Shown: positions 16,477 to 25,408 of the stretch, piece after piece
Position numbering within the stretch: the stretch's first letter is position 1
How the letters are laid out: the number at the start of each line of letters is the position of its first letter
Origin: Streptomyces sp. NBC_00306
GTDB lineage: Bacteria; Actinomycetota; Actinomycetes; Streptomycetales; Streptomycetaceae
Reading direction: 5' to 3'
Assembly: GCF_036169555.1 (NCBI RefSeq)
Contig: NZ_CP108032.1
Coordinates: 6,510,001-6,574,000, forward strand
Length of the DNA stretch: 64,000 bases
The notes under the pieces: model-generated
Told to the model about the DNA's origin: nothing
Database searches by the model: none
The model's input: the letters and a program-made list of their open reading frames with translations, nothing else
Position numbers and translations under genes: made by a program

Positions 16477-18585
16477 ATGGATCACGAGCAGGTTTTCGCC
16501 GGTCTGGACAGCGTGCGCTGGGCCGAGTTGGAGCATGCGTACGGCGAAGCCGACGACCTCCCCGGCATGCTGCGTGCGCTCGCGGGCGACGACGAGCAGT
16601 CGGCCGAGGCGCTCGACGAGTTGTGGAGCAGCATCCTGCACCAGGGCACGGTGTACGCAGCCACCGTGCAGGCCGTGCCCTTCCTGGCGCGGCTGGCCGC
16701 GGCAGGGACACGGACCGTCGATCTGCTCGTCCTGCTCGGTGGCATGGCCGAGAGCGACGACGTGTACGGACTGTCCGATCCCGGCGCGTGCCGGGCAGCC
16801 GTCGCCGCCCAACTCCCCCTGATCCTTCCGCTGTTCGCGTCCCAGGATGCGCGAGTGCGTCAGGCCGCGGTCTGGACGGCCGGCAGCACCGGTGCCGCTC
16901 CCGCCCTGCCGCAGCTGCGCCGGTTGTGGGACGAGGAGACCGAACCGGGTGTCCGGGCGGAGGTGCTCGCGGCGCTGGTGCGGCTCGGCCACCCGGATGC
17001 CGCGGATGCCGCCCTGAAGGCGATCGCGCCCGGTGAACCCGCCGAGCTGCGGGTCGTCGCGGCCATGGCCTGCCTGGACGCCGGTCTGTCGTGGACGCCC
17101 GCGCACCAGGACACCCTGGTGTCGCTGCTCCCGGCGGACCGGCATGTCGCCGGCCGCTTCGACCAGGCACGCACCGAGCCGCTGCACCATGTCGTCGACA
17201 CGCTGCTGCGGCGCGACACCGCCCAGGACCGCTCCTCGGCCTACGAGTTGATCCAGGCGGCCCTGGCCGCCGCGGACCCCGAGGCCCGGAAGGAGGCGCT
17301 GTGGGCGGCCGAGCACGCCTGCATGATCTCCCGCAGCGCCCCGGGCCGGCTGGCTCCCTCCCTGCTGGCCCTGCTGAAGCTCGGTGAGCACACGGCCTCC
17401 CTGCTGCCCGTCCTCGACAAGCTCGGCGTCCACGCGCAGTCGGCGGCCCCGGCGCTGGCCGCGCTCGCCGCAGGGGGTGGCGACCTGGCGGACCGGGCAC
17501 TCGCGGTGCTGGTGCGGGTCGCGCCGCACGAGGCCGCCCCGCTGCTCGCCCGCGACCTCCCCGACCGCTCACGTGCCCTCGCGGCGGCGTGCGGATTCCC
17601 CGGAAAGCGGCGTGAGCGTGATATGCCGTACGCGCCGGAGCTGCTCAACGCCATCCGCATTCGGCTGACCGACGACGAACTGGCGGGGAACGAACCGGTG
17701 TGGCTGACCGGCCTGCTGGTGGCCTGGGGTGTGCGGGCGGCGGCCGCCCTGCCCGAACTGACCGCGGTGATGGACCGCTTCCCGGCGGCCGTGCCCCGGG
17801 CGCTCGCGGCGGTCTGCCCGCCCGACAGCCGCGACGCCACGGCGGCCGTCCTGCGGCGTGCAGCCGCCACGGGGCCGCCGGAGGGCCGGTACGCGGCGGC
17901 CGACGCCCTGTGGAACCTGACCGGTGAGACCGGCCCGCTGGTGGACGAACTCCGGCGCCGGCTGGAGCAGAGCGCGGGACCCGAGGCCTGCCGCACCGCG
18001 GGCGCGCTCGGCGAGGAAGGCGCCTGTCTGGTCCCGCAGTTGCGCTCGGCCCTGACGCCCGCGGGCCGTAGGCGCACCGTTCCCGAGCTCGACGCGGACA
18101 TCCAGACAGCGCTCGCGCTGTGGCGGCTGACCGGGGAGGCGAACGAGACGGTCGATGTGCTCGGGGGCGTCCTGGCCGAGGCTTCCGACGGAACCTGGAC
18201 GCGCTGGTCGCTTCGTGAAGCAGCTCTCGCCGCCGCCCATGTGGGCCCGGCGGCACAGGCGTTGACGCCCGCCCTCGAGGGTCTGCTGGACGACCCCTCC
18301 CATGCCCCGGCCGCGATCAGCGCCCTCCAGGCGATCAGCGGGACGCCGGACCCTGTCCGTACGGCGGAGATACTCCTGACCTCCGTCGAGCGGAACGCAG
18401 ACGCCGACACAGCGCTCGACGCCTTGGGCGCGCTCGGCCCCGAGGCCCTGACGCCCACGGTCAGTGCCCGGCTGAAGGCGCTGGCCGAACGCGATCTGCG
18501 GGTCGTGACGTCGGGACTGGAGCCGGAGATGGTCCCGGCGGACGAGCGGCTGAGGGAGCGCGCGCGGAAGCTGCTCGGGGCCTGA
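16477..18585 (+). CDS. HEAT-repeat protein
   Basis: The 702-aa protein is composed of Ala/Leu-rich helical repeats (for example QAAVWTAGSTGAAPALPQLRRLWDEETEPGVRAEVLAALVRLGHPDAADAAL), typical of HEAT/PBS-lyase-like solenoids. There is no signal peptide or catalytic motif. ATG 16477 is preferred for its GGAAG site; ATG 16465 is in frame, and the frame is open far upstream without looking coding. Probably a protein-binding scaffold in the cytoplasm; partner unknown. Confidence 0.75.
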   Translation: MDHEQVFAGLDSVRWAELEHAYGEADDLPGMLRALAGDDEQSAEALDELWSSILHQGTVYAATVQAVPFLARLAAAGTRTVDLLVLLGGMAESDDVYGLSDPGACRAAVAAQLPLILPLFASQDARVRQAAVWTAGSTGAAPALPQLRRLWDEETEPGVRAEVLAALVRLGHPDAADAALKAIAPGEPAELRVVAAMACLDAGLSWTPAHQDTLVSLLPADRHVAGRFDQARTEPLHHVVDTLLRRDTAQDRSSAYELIQAALAAADPEARKEALWAAEHACMISRSAPGRLAPSLLALLKLGEHTASLLPVLDKLGVHAQSAAPALAALAAGGGDLADRALAVLVRVAPHEAAPLLARDLPDRSRALAAACGFPGKRRERDMPYAPELLNAIRIRLTDDELAGNEPVWLTGLLVAWGVRAAAALPELTAVMDRFPAAVPRALAAVCPPDSRDATAAVLRRAAATGPPEGRYAAADALWNLTGETGPLVDELRRRLEQSAGPEACRTAGALGEEGACLVPQLRSALTPAGRRRTVPELDADIQTALALWRLTGEANETVDVLGGVLAEASDGTWTRWSLREAALAAAHVGPAAQALTPALEGLLDDPSHAPAAISALQAISGTPDPVRTAEILLTSVERNADADTALDALGALGPEALTPTVSARLKALAERDLRVVTSGLEPEMVPADERLRERARKLLGA

Positions 18586-18752
18586 CGGTGCATCGCGGGC
18601 TGTCGGCGGCGTCACGGTGGTGCCGGGTCCGACCGGCGGCGGACGCGGACCGGGCTCCGGCCCACGACCAGGCGTCACTCACCGGGCGCCTCCCGTCCGG
18701 GCGCGGCTTCCCGAGGGACCGCCCGCCCGGATGCGGCACGAGGACGGCCGGC

Positions 18753-19358
18753 TCAGTTCCCCGGCTGCCAGTCGGGACGCCGCCCGCTGAACCCGATGAC
18801 CTGGTCGAGGAGCGGCGCGTCGGCAGGGACGTCGACGACGGGTCCGAACGCGTCGCCGCGCGCCTCTTCGTCCCCGGGCGCCGGCTTCATCATCCCGTAC
18901 GACTCGCGCAGGCTCGCCTCGTCGCAGGCGTACTTCTGTCCGGTGGCCCGGGCCAGGTCCCACCCGTGGACGACGAGCTCGTTCAGCGCCACCCGGCCGG
19001 CGATCGCGGCGGGGAAGGTGATCCCGCCGGCTTGCGTATCGCCCTCCCACGCCTCGGGCACGGTCCACGCGTCGGCCAGTTCGTCCAGCCGTCGCGGCAG
19101 CACGTCCCGCCAGTCGTCGCCGAGGACGGGCCGCGAATCGCCGGGACTGGAGGCGGTCAACGGACCGAGGTCCTTGCGCGCGGCATCGCGGAAGGCGGTG
19201 GACAGCAGGACGACATGGGCCAGCAGTTCCCGCACGGCGTACTCGGGACAGGGGGTCGGATCCCCGAGCCGCTCGTCCGGGATGCCGGCGATGAGCTGCC
19301 TCACCGCGTCGGCGGCGGGGTGGAGGTCGGGGCCGGAGGTCTGCGCTGTGGAATCCAT
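18753..19358 (-). CDS. TIGR03086-family (DinB/maleylpyruvate-isomerase-like) metal-binding protein
   Basis: The 201-aa protein belongs to the actinobacterial DinB-like four-helix group. The hallmarks are PTPCPEYAVRELLAHVV at residues ~35-50 and ELVVHGWDLARATGQ, whose His residues are expected to bind one metal. Such proteins may act as mycothiol-dependent enzymes; no specific reaction can be assigned. It is transcribed alone, divergent from the SUKH-4 fragment. Confidence 0.75.
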   Translation of the reverse strand: MDSTAQTSGPDLHPAADAVRQLIAGIPDERLGDPTPCPEYAVRELLAHVVLLSTAFRDAARKDLGPLTASSPGDSRPVLGDDWRDVLPRRLDELADAWTVPEAWEGDTQAGGITFPAAIAGRVALNELVVHGWDLARATGQKYACDEASLRESYGMMKPAPGDEEARGDAFGPVVDVPADAPLLDQVIGFSGRRPDWQPGN

Positions 19359-19463
19359 ACCAGGGGAGACCGTGCCCGGGTCCGAAATTCATCGCTGGAG
19401 CATCCAGAGCCCGGGCGATAGGCTCCGACCTGCCTTTTGCCACCGTCGATTCCTGGAGCGCAC

Positions 19464-19640
19464 GTGCCTGAGAACGACCCGGCCGACCCCGTGACGGAAC
19501 ACTTCGGGGCGGAGGGCCTGCGCCGCTTCCCGGCCGTGTCCCTTGCCGGGGTTCTGCTGCCTGACCACTCGGTGCGGGCGGTCCTGTCCGAGACCGGTGT
19601 TCCCATGGCCGTCGGCCCGGGGCGCGCACCGACTCCATAG
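19464..19640 (+). pseudogene. Truncated SUKH-4-like immunity protein fragment
   Basis: GTG 19464 has a good site (CTGGAG). The 58 codons resemble the N-terminus of SUKH-4 immunity proteins (EHFGAEGLRRFPAVSLAGVLLPDHSVRAVLSETGVPM), but the frame then enters a 33-bp tandem repeat and stops at TAG within it. The remaining ~120 residues of a normal SUKH-4 protein are missing. An intact SUKH-4 gene follows about 80 bp later. Confidence 0.6.
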
Positions 19641-19672
19641 GCCGTCGGCCCGGGGCGCACACCGACTACATA
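19607..19672. repeat. Two tandem 33-bp copies
   Basis: Copies 19607-19639 and 19640-19672, each beginning GGCCGTCGGCCCGGGGCG, differ at two positions. They sit at the break point of the truncated SUKH-4 gene and directly before the intact one. Confidence 0.85.
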
Positions 19673-19721
19673 GCAGGACTCAAGAAGAGTCATGGTCGGT
19701 AAGACAGAACAAGGACTGTGC

Positions 19722-20273
19722 ATGACCCCGACCCCCGTGACCGCGCAGGACATCATCGCGACCCATGGCCTCGACGGCGTTGTGTTCTTCCCGCGGGCGG
19801 TTCATGAGAAATCGGAGATCGGCGCCCAAGCCGCCGCCTTCCTGGCGCATGTCGGCATACCGACCGACTCGGTGTTCCTCGCGCGCAATGTTTCGACAGA
19901 TCCTTCTGAGGACTCGGTGCATGTCGGTGCCTGGGCCGCCGAAAGGGATGTACCGGTTCCCGAGAAGTATCGATCCTGGCTCGTCCTCGGGTATTTCCCC
20001 TGTGCCACGGCGGCATTCAATCCGGAGGACGGCCGGGTCTACTCGTTCGCCGACGACGGCGAGGGTGAGCCCGTCCTGATCCATGAGAGTCTCGAATCCC
20101 TCGTGCGCGCTCTGATCGTTCTGAAGGAATTCATGAAGGACAGGGCGGTGGACCCGGACCTCTCGCCCGAGCGGATCCGGATCAGCATCGAAACCTTCGA
20201 CAGGAACCCCTTCGCCGACGAGGATTCCGCCTGGAGCCAGATCTACGAAGAAATGTCCGACGGCATCTTCTGA
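19722..20273 (+). CDS. SUKH-4 family immunity-type protein
   Basis: The 183-aa protein has SUKH-4 features: FFPRAVHEKSEIGAQAAAFLAHVGIPTDSVF near the start, WLVLGYFPCATAAFNPEDGRVYSFADDGEG in the middle, and an SLESLVRALIVLKEF helix. SUKH proteins neutralise nuclease and other polymorphic toxins, though many Streptomyces copies are orphans, and no cognate toxin is adjacent here. ATG 19722 has AAGGA 7 nt upstream; ATG 19692 would add 10 residues. Confidence 0.75.
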   Translation: MTPTPVTAQDIIATHGLDGVVFFPRAVHEKSEIGAQAAAFLAHVGIPTDSVFLARNVSTDPSEDSVHVGAWAAERDVPVPEKYRSWLVLGYFPCATAAFNPEDGRVYSFADDGEGEPVLIHESLESLVRALIVLKEFMKDRAVDPDLSPERIRISIETFDRNPFADEDSAWSQIYEEMSDGIF

Positions 20274-20368
20274 CGGCACGTCCTCGAGTGACCGCACATC
20301 CTCGAGCGGGGACGGCCCGGGCGTCCTACACCCTGCGGCTGCCAGATGGTGTGCCCACGGGACAGCCC

Positions 20369-20950
20369 TCAGAACGACGTCTCGCGCACACTCGCCCGGT
20401 CCGACGGCTCCGTCGTCGCCGTGACCTCCGAGCGCTGCCGCTCGGCCGCGAACGTCACCGTCAGCGTCTCCGGGGCGCTCTGCGTCGTACTCGCCGTGAA
20501 GCCCTGGTTCGGCACCGCCGAGATCAGACACACCCCGCCGCTGCCGTAGCGCACCGTGGCCCTGCCGCCCCGGGACGAGATGGTGTGCACACCGGAGCCG
20601 CCCTCCTGGCAGCCCTGGTTCCCGGCCGGCTTCTCGTCGGACGGCGGATCCTGCGGGCTCGGCGTCGCGCGCGGTGTCGGCGGCCGGGACTCCCGCGGCT
20701 TGCCGGCCGTCTTCGTCGGAGTCGGCTCAGGCTGCCGCCGGGAGGCGCTCGGAGAGGGCGTGGGGCTCGGGGAGCGCGTGGGTCGCGCCGAGGGTGTGGG
20801 GGAGGCCGAGAAGTCCTCCGGTGCCGACTGCGCCACCGGCGCCGTGGGCCTGGTCGAGCCGACCACGAAGTGGACCGTGAATATCACGGCCGTGACGCTG
20901 GCTGTCGTGCACGACAGCCAGATGAGCAGATAGCGAAGGTACCGGGGCAC
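20369..20950 (-). CDS. Membrane-anchored, Pro/Ser/Thr-rich exported protein
   Basis: The 193-aa protein has one N-terminal membrane segment (LLIWLSCTTASVTAVIFTVHFVVG) then a ~70-residue Pro/Ser/Thr/Arg linker typical of wall-spanning regions. A compact C-terminal domain follows with two Cys (NQGCQEGG, GGVCLISAVP) that could form a disulfide. It is divergent from the response regulator (36 bp between starts), so it may be a target or sensor accessory of that system. Function unknown. Confidence 0.65.
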   Translation of the reverse strand: MPRYLRYLLIWLSCTTASVTAVIFTVHFVVGSTRPTAPVAQSAPEDFSASPTPSARPTRSPSPTPSPSASRRQPEPTPTKTAGKPRESRPPTPRATPSPQDPPSDEKPAGNQGCQEGGSGVHTISSRGGRATVRYGSGGVCLISAVPNQGFTASTTQSAPETLTVTFAAERQRSEVTATTEPSDRASVRETSF

Positions 20951-20986
20951 GGCACCATACTGGCGGACCGGCTAACGTTCCTGCCC

Positions 20987-21673
20987 ATGGCCTCCGTACT
21001 TGTCGTCGAGGACGACCCTGTGATCCGTGCCGCACTGACCGAGGTCCTCAGTGCGCACGGGTATGCGATCAAGACCGCTCACCAGGGGTTCGAAGCGCTG
21101 CGCGAGGTCACCCAGGGCCCGCCGGACATCGTCGTGCTCGACCTCGGACTGCCCGATCTGGACGGTCTCGACGTGCTGCGGATGATCCGCGGGATCTCCC
21201 GGGTGCCGGTGCTCGTCGCCACGGCCCGCGACGACGACCGGGAGGTCATCAGGCTCCTCAACGCGGGGGCCGACGACTACATGGTCAAGCCGTTCTCCGG
21301 CGGGCAGCTCGCCGCCCGGATCGCCGCAGTGCTGCGGCGGTCCGCGCCCGATGCGAACCGGGACCGGGAGCCCGTCCTCCAGGTCGCGGACCTCCGCATC
21401 GACACGCTCGCCCGTACCGTGCACCTCGCCGACCACGAGCTCTCGCTCACGCGGCGCGAGTTCGACCTGCTCGCCTACCTCGCCGCCAACGCCGACCAGG
21501 TCATGTCCCGTACGCGAATACTTTCCGAGGTGTGGCAGCAGCCGTATCTGGAGGACCAGACGGTCGACGTCCACCTCTCCTCGCTGCGCAGAAAGCTCGG
21601 CGAGAAGGCCTCGCGGCCCCGGTACCTCCACACCGTGCGCGGCATCGGGATCAAGCTGGTCAGCTCACCATGA
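20987..21673 (+). CDS. OmpR/PhoB-type response regulator
   Basis: The 228-aa protein has an N-terminal receiver domain (acidic VVEDDP; phospho-acceptor Asp in DIVVLDLGLPDLDG; Lys in MVKPFSG). The C-terminal winged helix contains ELSLTRREFDLLAYLAAN and VDVHLSSLRRKLG. Its stop overlaps the ATG of the histidine kinase (ATGA), so the pair is translationally coupled. Confidence 0.92.
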   Translation: MASVLVVEDDPVIRAALTEVLSAHGYAIKTAHQGFEALREVTQGPPDIVVLDLGLPDLDGLDVLRMIRGISRVPVLVATARDDDREVIRLLNAGADDYMVKPFSGGQLAARIAAVLRRSAPDANRDREPVLQVADLRIDTLARTVHLADHELSLTRREFDLLAYLAANADQVMSRTRILSEVWQQPYLEDQTVDVHLSSLRRKLGEKASRPRYLHTVRGIGIKLVSSP

Positions 21674-22974
21674 GACGCGCCCTCGCAGGCATCGCCCTCG
21701 CCGTGACCACGATGGTCGCGCTGTCCTTCCTCATCCCCCTGGCCCTGCTCGTACGCGAACAGGCCCGGGACCGGGTCACCACCGCCGCCGAGCAGCGGGC
21801 GGCCGCCCTGTCGCCGGTACTCGCCCTGACGACGAAGCCGGCCGATGTGCAGCAGGCGGTCTCGGGCCTGGGCTCCGACGACCAGCTGGCCGTACGGCTC
21901 CCGGACGGCGATCTCGTCGGCACGGTGCACGCCCCCCGGCAGGCGCTGGAACGGGCCGTGAGCAAGCGCGAGACGCTGGCGATGAACACCGCCGACGGCT
22001 GGATCTACTTGCAGCCCGTGGTCCTCGCCGAGGACCGGGTCGCGGTCGTCGAGTCGTACGTGCCCGGCGCGGATCTGACCCGTGGGGTCTGGGCGTCGTG
22101 GGGCGTGATGGCGCTGCTGGCCATCGGACTGGTGGGCGGTTCGGTGCTGGTCGCCGACCGGCTGGGCGCCCGGGTGGTCCGCTCCTCGCGGAGCCTGAAG
22201 AGCGCGTCCCTGGCCCTGGGCTCCGGCGACCTCGACGTACGGGTGGAGCCGGACGGGCCGCCGGAACTCCAGGAGGCCGGCGCGGCGTTCAACCACATGG
22301 CCGACCGCGTCGTCCAACTGCTCGCCATCGAGCGGGAGATGGTGGCCGACCTCTCGCACCGGCTCAGGACGCCGCTGACCGCGCTGTACCTGGAAGTGGA
22401 CCTGATCAGGGGCTCACCGGGAGCCGGACGCATCACCGCGGCCGTCGAACAGCTCGAGACCGAGCTCGACTCGATCATCACGGCGGCCCGGACCCCGCTT
22501 GCCGCGGGCCAGGCGGGCGGGACGGTGTCGTCGAGATCGTCGGAGATGGCCGAAGTGGTCGCGATGCGGCTCGACTTCTGGTCCGTGCTTGCGGCACAGC
22601 AGGAGCGGCTGTGCGAGCGTTCCTTCACCCCACGGCGTACGCCGGTCCGCTTCCCGGAGGACGATCTCGCGGCTGTCGTCGACGCGCTGATCGGCAACGT
22701 CTTCCGGCACACCCCGCAGGGCACCGCCTTCGCCGTACGGGTGGAGCGCGACGACCGGAGCGTGCGGCTGACGGTGGACGACGCGGGACCCGGCTTCGCG
22801 GACCCGGAGACCGCGCTCACCCGCGGGGTCAGCGTCGGCGGTTCCACGGGACTCGGCCTGGACATCGTGGCCAGGGCGGCCCATGACGCGGGCGGAGAGC
22901 TGGAGATATCGCGTGGGCCGATGGGGGGCGGGCGGGTACGGGTGTCGTTCGCGCTGGCGGACGCGGGGGAGTAG
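21670..22974 (+). CDS. Sensor histidine kinase
   Basis: The 434-aa membrane kinase has TM segments near residues 5-30 and 140-165, an extracytoplasmic sensor between, and HAMP. The DHp domain has the phosphorylated His about residue 230 in VADLSHRLRTPLTALY; the ATPase has N-box GNVFRHTPQ, G1 DDAGPGF and G2 GSTGLGLDIV. It is the partner of the overlapping response regulator. The signal is unknown. Confidence 0.92.
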   Translation: MRRALAGIALAVTTMVALSFLIPLALLVREQARDRVTTAAEQRAAALSPVLALTTKPADVQQAVSGLGSDDQLAVRLPDGDLVGTVHAPRQALERAVSKRETLAMNTADGWIYLQPVVLAEDRVAVVESYVPGADLTRGVWASWGVMALLAIGLVGGSVLVADRLGARVVRSSRSLKSASLALGSGDLDVRVEPDGPPELQEAGAAFNHMADRVVQLLAIEREMVADLSHRLRTPLTALYLEVDLIRGSPGAGRITAAVEQLETELDSIITAARTPLAAGQAGGTVSSRSSEMAEVVAMRLDFWSVLAAQQERLCERSFTPRRTPVRFPEDDLAAVVDALIGNVFRHTPQGTAFAVRVERDDRSVRLTVDDAGPGFADPETALTRGVSVGGSTGLGLDIVARAAHDAGGELEISRGPMGGGRVRVSFALADAGE

Positions 22975-23015
22975 TCAGCGGGTCCGGCAGCCTCTGTGGT
23001 GCCGACCGCGCCCGG

Positions 23016-23855
23016 TCAGCGGCGGGCGCCGAAGTTCTGGGTCCACCAGGGGCCGCCGTCGCCGACGTGTACGCCGACGCCTATCTCCTTGAACGAGCAG
23101 TTCAGTATGTTGGCGCGGTGGCCGGGGCTGTTCATCCACGAGTCCATGACCGAGGCGGCGTCCGACTGGCCGCGGGCTATGTTCTCGCCCAGCGTGGACC
23201 AGGCGTATCCGGCGGCCTCCACCCGGCTGGTCATGGTGGACCCGTCGGGGCCGGTGTGGGACATCACGCCGCTCGCGGCCATGGTGTCGCTGTAGTCGTC
23301 GGCGGCCTTGGTCAGCTGTGCGTTCGCGGTCAGGGGCGAGCAACCGGCCGACGCGCGCTCCTTGTTGACGAGGGCGAGGACCTGCGCCTCGGCGCCGTTC
23401 GAGCTGCCGCCGTCCGAATTGCCCGACCCGCCGGACCCGGAGCCGGACCCACCGGACACCGGGCCCGACGTGCGCCCTCCGCCGCTGCCGCCCGTGCCCT
23501 TGGCGCTCTTCGCGTTGGTCTTCGGGGCGGTCGTGGGGGTCTTCTTCGCCTTGGGCTTGACCGGCACACTCGCGGTCGGGCTCGGCGTGGCCGACGGACT
23601 GGGACTCGCGGACGCGGACGGCGAGGCAGAGGCGCTGCCGGTCGTGTCCTCGCCGGCCGTCGTGTCGGGAACGCTGTCGGCGGCGGTCGTCACACGCTCC
23701 CCCTTGCCGCCCTCATCCCCGCCGCCGGTGAGCAGGGTGGCCCCGACGCCGGCCGTGACGGTGAGCGCGCCCAGTGCCAGGACGAGGTTCCGCTTTCCGG
23801 GCCCGTCCTTGCGGCGGGCGTGGGAGCGGGATCGAGCGGCACGGTGGGAGCTCAT
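23016..23855 (-). CDS. Secreted/membrane-anchored CAP (SCP/PR-1) domain protein
   Basis: The 279-aa protein has one N-terminal hydrophobic segment (NLVLALGALTVTAGVGATLL), a long Ser/Pro/Gly-rich linker (residues ~60-150) and a C-terminal CAP domain. The CAP signature is visible in VLALVNKERASAGCSPL, MSHTGPDGSTMTSRVEAAGY, LGENIARGQ and WMNSPGHRANILNCSFKEIGVGV, including the conserved His and Glu residues. The role is probably in the cell wall; no precise activity is known. Confidence 0.88.
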   Translation of the reverse strand: MSSHRAARSRSHARRKDGPGKRNLVLALGALTVTAGVGATLLTGGGDEGGKGERVTTAADSVPDTTAGEDTTGSASASPSASASPSPSATPSPTASVPVKPKAKKTPTTAPKTNAKSAKGTGGSGGGRTSGPVSGGSGSGSGGSGNSDGGSSNGAEAQVLALVNKERASAGCSPLTANAQLTKAADDYSDTMAASGVMSHTGPDGSTMTSRVEAAGYAWSTLGENIARGQSDAASVMDSWMNSPGHRANILNCSFKEIGVGVHVGDGGPWWTQNFGARR

Positions 23856-24125
23856 GCGTCAGGCACCTCGTCGGTTCGGCGAGCCGGTAACCCCGGTAGG
23901 CGCGCGGACGCGCCCACCGGGACTGTGGGGGGTTGCTGAGAGAGCCTATGGCGGACGGGGGCCGGGGAGGGGGCCCGGAAGGGCTTCTTCAACAAGCCCT
24001 AAGGAAGCCATAAGACTTCGATCGGGCGGGTGGGGGGCGTCGGGTGGTGGCGTGCCTCGCATGGGCGGACGTGTTTCCGCCGACCCGCGAAGCCGGTTCG
24101 CCCGACGGCGGGACCGGAATTCCCA

Positions 24126-24325
24126 GAAGACGTCGAACGTGTCGATGTGCCGCCGGATCTCTGCCAGGACCTCTTCGCCACCGCCCGTGGCCGGAAGGGG
24201 CAACGGCATTTCCTCTCCGTCGGCCATGGCGAGGCTGCTGACGAATCGCACGAGATCCGGCGCCGGTGCGAACGAGTTCCGCAGCCACAAGGCGAAGAGG
24301 GCCGCTTCGTCGGCGGTCACATCGA
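24126..24325 (-). pseudogene. Remnant related to the C-terminal half of the 152-aa protein at 25409
   Basis: On the minus strand the stretch ALFALWLRNSFAPAPDLV and following residues through AEIRRHIDT align with ARFALWLRDSFVPSPDLV... QQHIDA of the gene at 25409-25867. No matching N-terminal half or sensible start surrounds it, so it is a fragment. It lies in opposite orientation to its intact relative, 1.1 kb away. Confidence 0.6.
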
Positions 24326-24382
24326 CGAGGTGATGAAGGCGGCCCCGAACAGGGAACCGGTGCAACCGGGGCAAGGACGAGA

Positions 24383-24592
24383 TGCGACCATCGAGGTTCC
24401 AGGGGCGCCGTCGATGAGTATTCCGGACGGGCAGATGGCCCGCCTGCACACCAGGCATTACCCAGGAGTTCTATGGCAGGGAGCGGTTCGGTGAGGCACT
24501 ACGACCCCGGCAAATCCGCTCCCAACGGCGACCTTCTCCCGAAGCCGAACGAGCCCGGGGCGCGGGGGCGGGCGTACGGATCCCGGGCGTGA
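24383..24592 (+). pseudogene. Frameshifted 3' remnant of a paralogue of the 499-aa protein at 27164
   Basis: One frame reads MSIPDGQMARLHT and the next reads MAGSGSVRHYDPGKSAPNGD. Together they match the end of the 499-aa protein, MSIPDGDMARLHT then MAGSSSVKHYDLGS. The frame change near 24460-24475 and absence of the rest of the gene show decay. It stands directly before the paralogous membrane protein gene, reproducing the order of the intact locus in the other orientation. Confidence 0.7.
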
Positions 24593-24621
24593 ACAGCAGG
24601 AAGGCCGGCAGAGGTCCCTCA

Positions 24622-25245
24622 ATGAACAGCATCAGTGGTGATTCCTCTCGCGAGCGGTCCGCCCGTCGCCGTGTGCGGGTCCTCGGCGTCGTGGTGCTGG
24701 CGGTCATCGCCTGCGTTGCCGCGGCAGTCGGAGGGTTCGCGTACTTCGCCGACGATGGGTCGTCGGACCGGGCGGACGATGAGATGACCTGCTGCTGGGA
24801 AAGCGGCGCAACTCCTGCATGGATGAGCGAGAAGATCGGCATCCGCATCCCGAAGGCGGCTTCGGACCGGCGGGCCGGATACAAGACCGGCAGCCGCCAC
24901 GACACGGGACTGCTCGTCTTCACCCTCTCCAGTCAGGAGGCGAACGAGTACACGTCCCGGCTGATCCGGCCGGGTACCAAGATGATCCGGAACTTCCATC
25001 CCGAGGAGAAGGATTACCGCCCGGCGGCCGCCTTCGCCCACCTCGAGCTTCCGGAGCCGGAGATCTTCGTCGAGGGGCTGCGGCGGGTGAGTCTGTGCCC
25101 TGATGACCTCAAGACCCCTGAGGGCCGGTATCTGCGCCGTTGCGTCGACCTCTTCGCGCACGAATTCCAGCCGGGCAGTACGCGCATCTATGTCAGGTCG
25201 TCGATCGAGCCGGGCCTGACCCCACCCCCTGCGACCAGCACGTAG
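24622..25245 (+). CDS. Single-pass membrane protein with four-Cys exported domain, copy B
   Basis: The 207-aa protein has a basic N-terminus, one TM (VLGVVVLAVIACVAAAVGGFAYF) and an exported domain: CCWESGATP, IGIRIPKAASDRRAGYKTG, HLELPEPEIFVEGL, CPDDLKTPEGRYLRRCVDLFAHE and TRIYV. All these blocks recur in the protein at 26576-27154. ATG 24622 is chosen for its AGAGG site. It follows the toxin-like remnant as its paralogue follows the intact gene. Function unknown; it may be a partner of the neighbouring large protein. Confidence 0.65.
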   Translation: MNSISGDSSRERSARRRVRVLGVVVLAVIACVAAAVGGFAYFADDGSSDRADDEMTCCWESGATPAWMSEKIGIRIPKAASDRRAGYKTGSRHDTGLLVFTLSSQEANEYTSRLIRPGTKMIRNFHPEEKDYRPAAAFAHLELPEPEIFVEGLRRVSLCPDDLKTPEGRYLRRCVDLFAHEFQPGSTRIYVRSSIEPGLTPPPATST

Positions 25246-25408
25246 CAGAAGGCCCTTCCGGTGCACGGACCGGAAATGCAGCAGACCGGCCCCCGATCTC
25301 CTGGAGGCCATCAAGAGCGCAGGGCGATCCGCTCCCAACTGACAGAGCATGACGGCCATGAGCCGCGTATCAGCCGGCTCACGCTGTGCCGTAGGAGGGT
25401 CAGACGCA

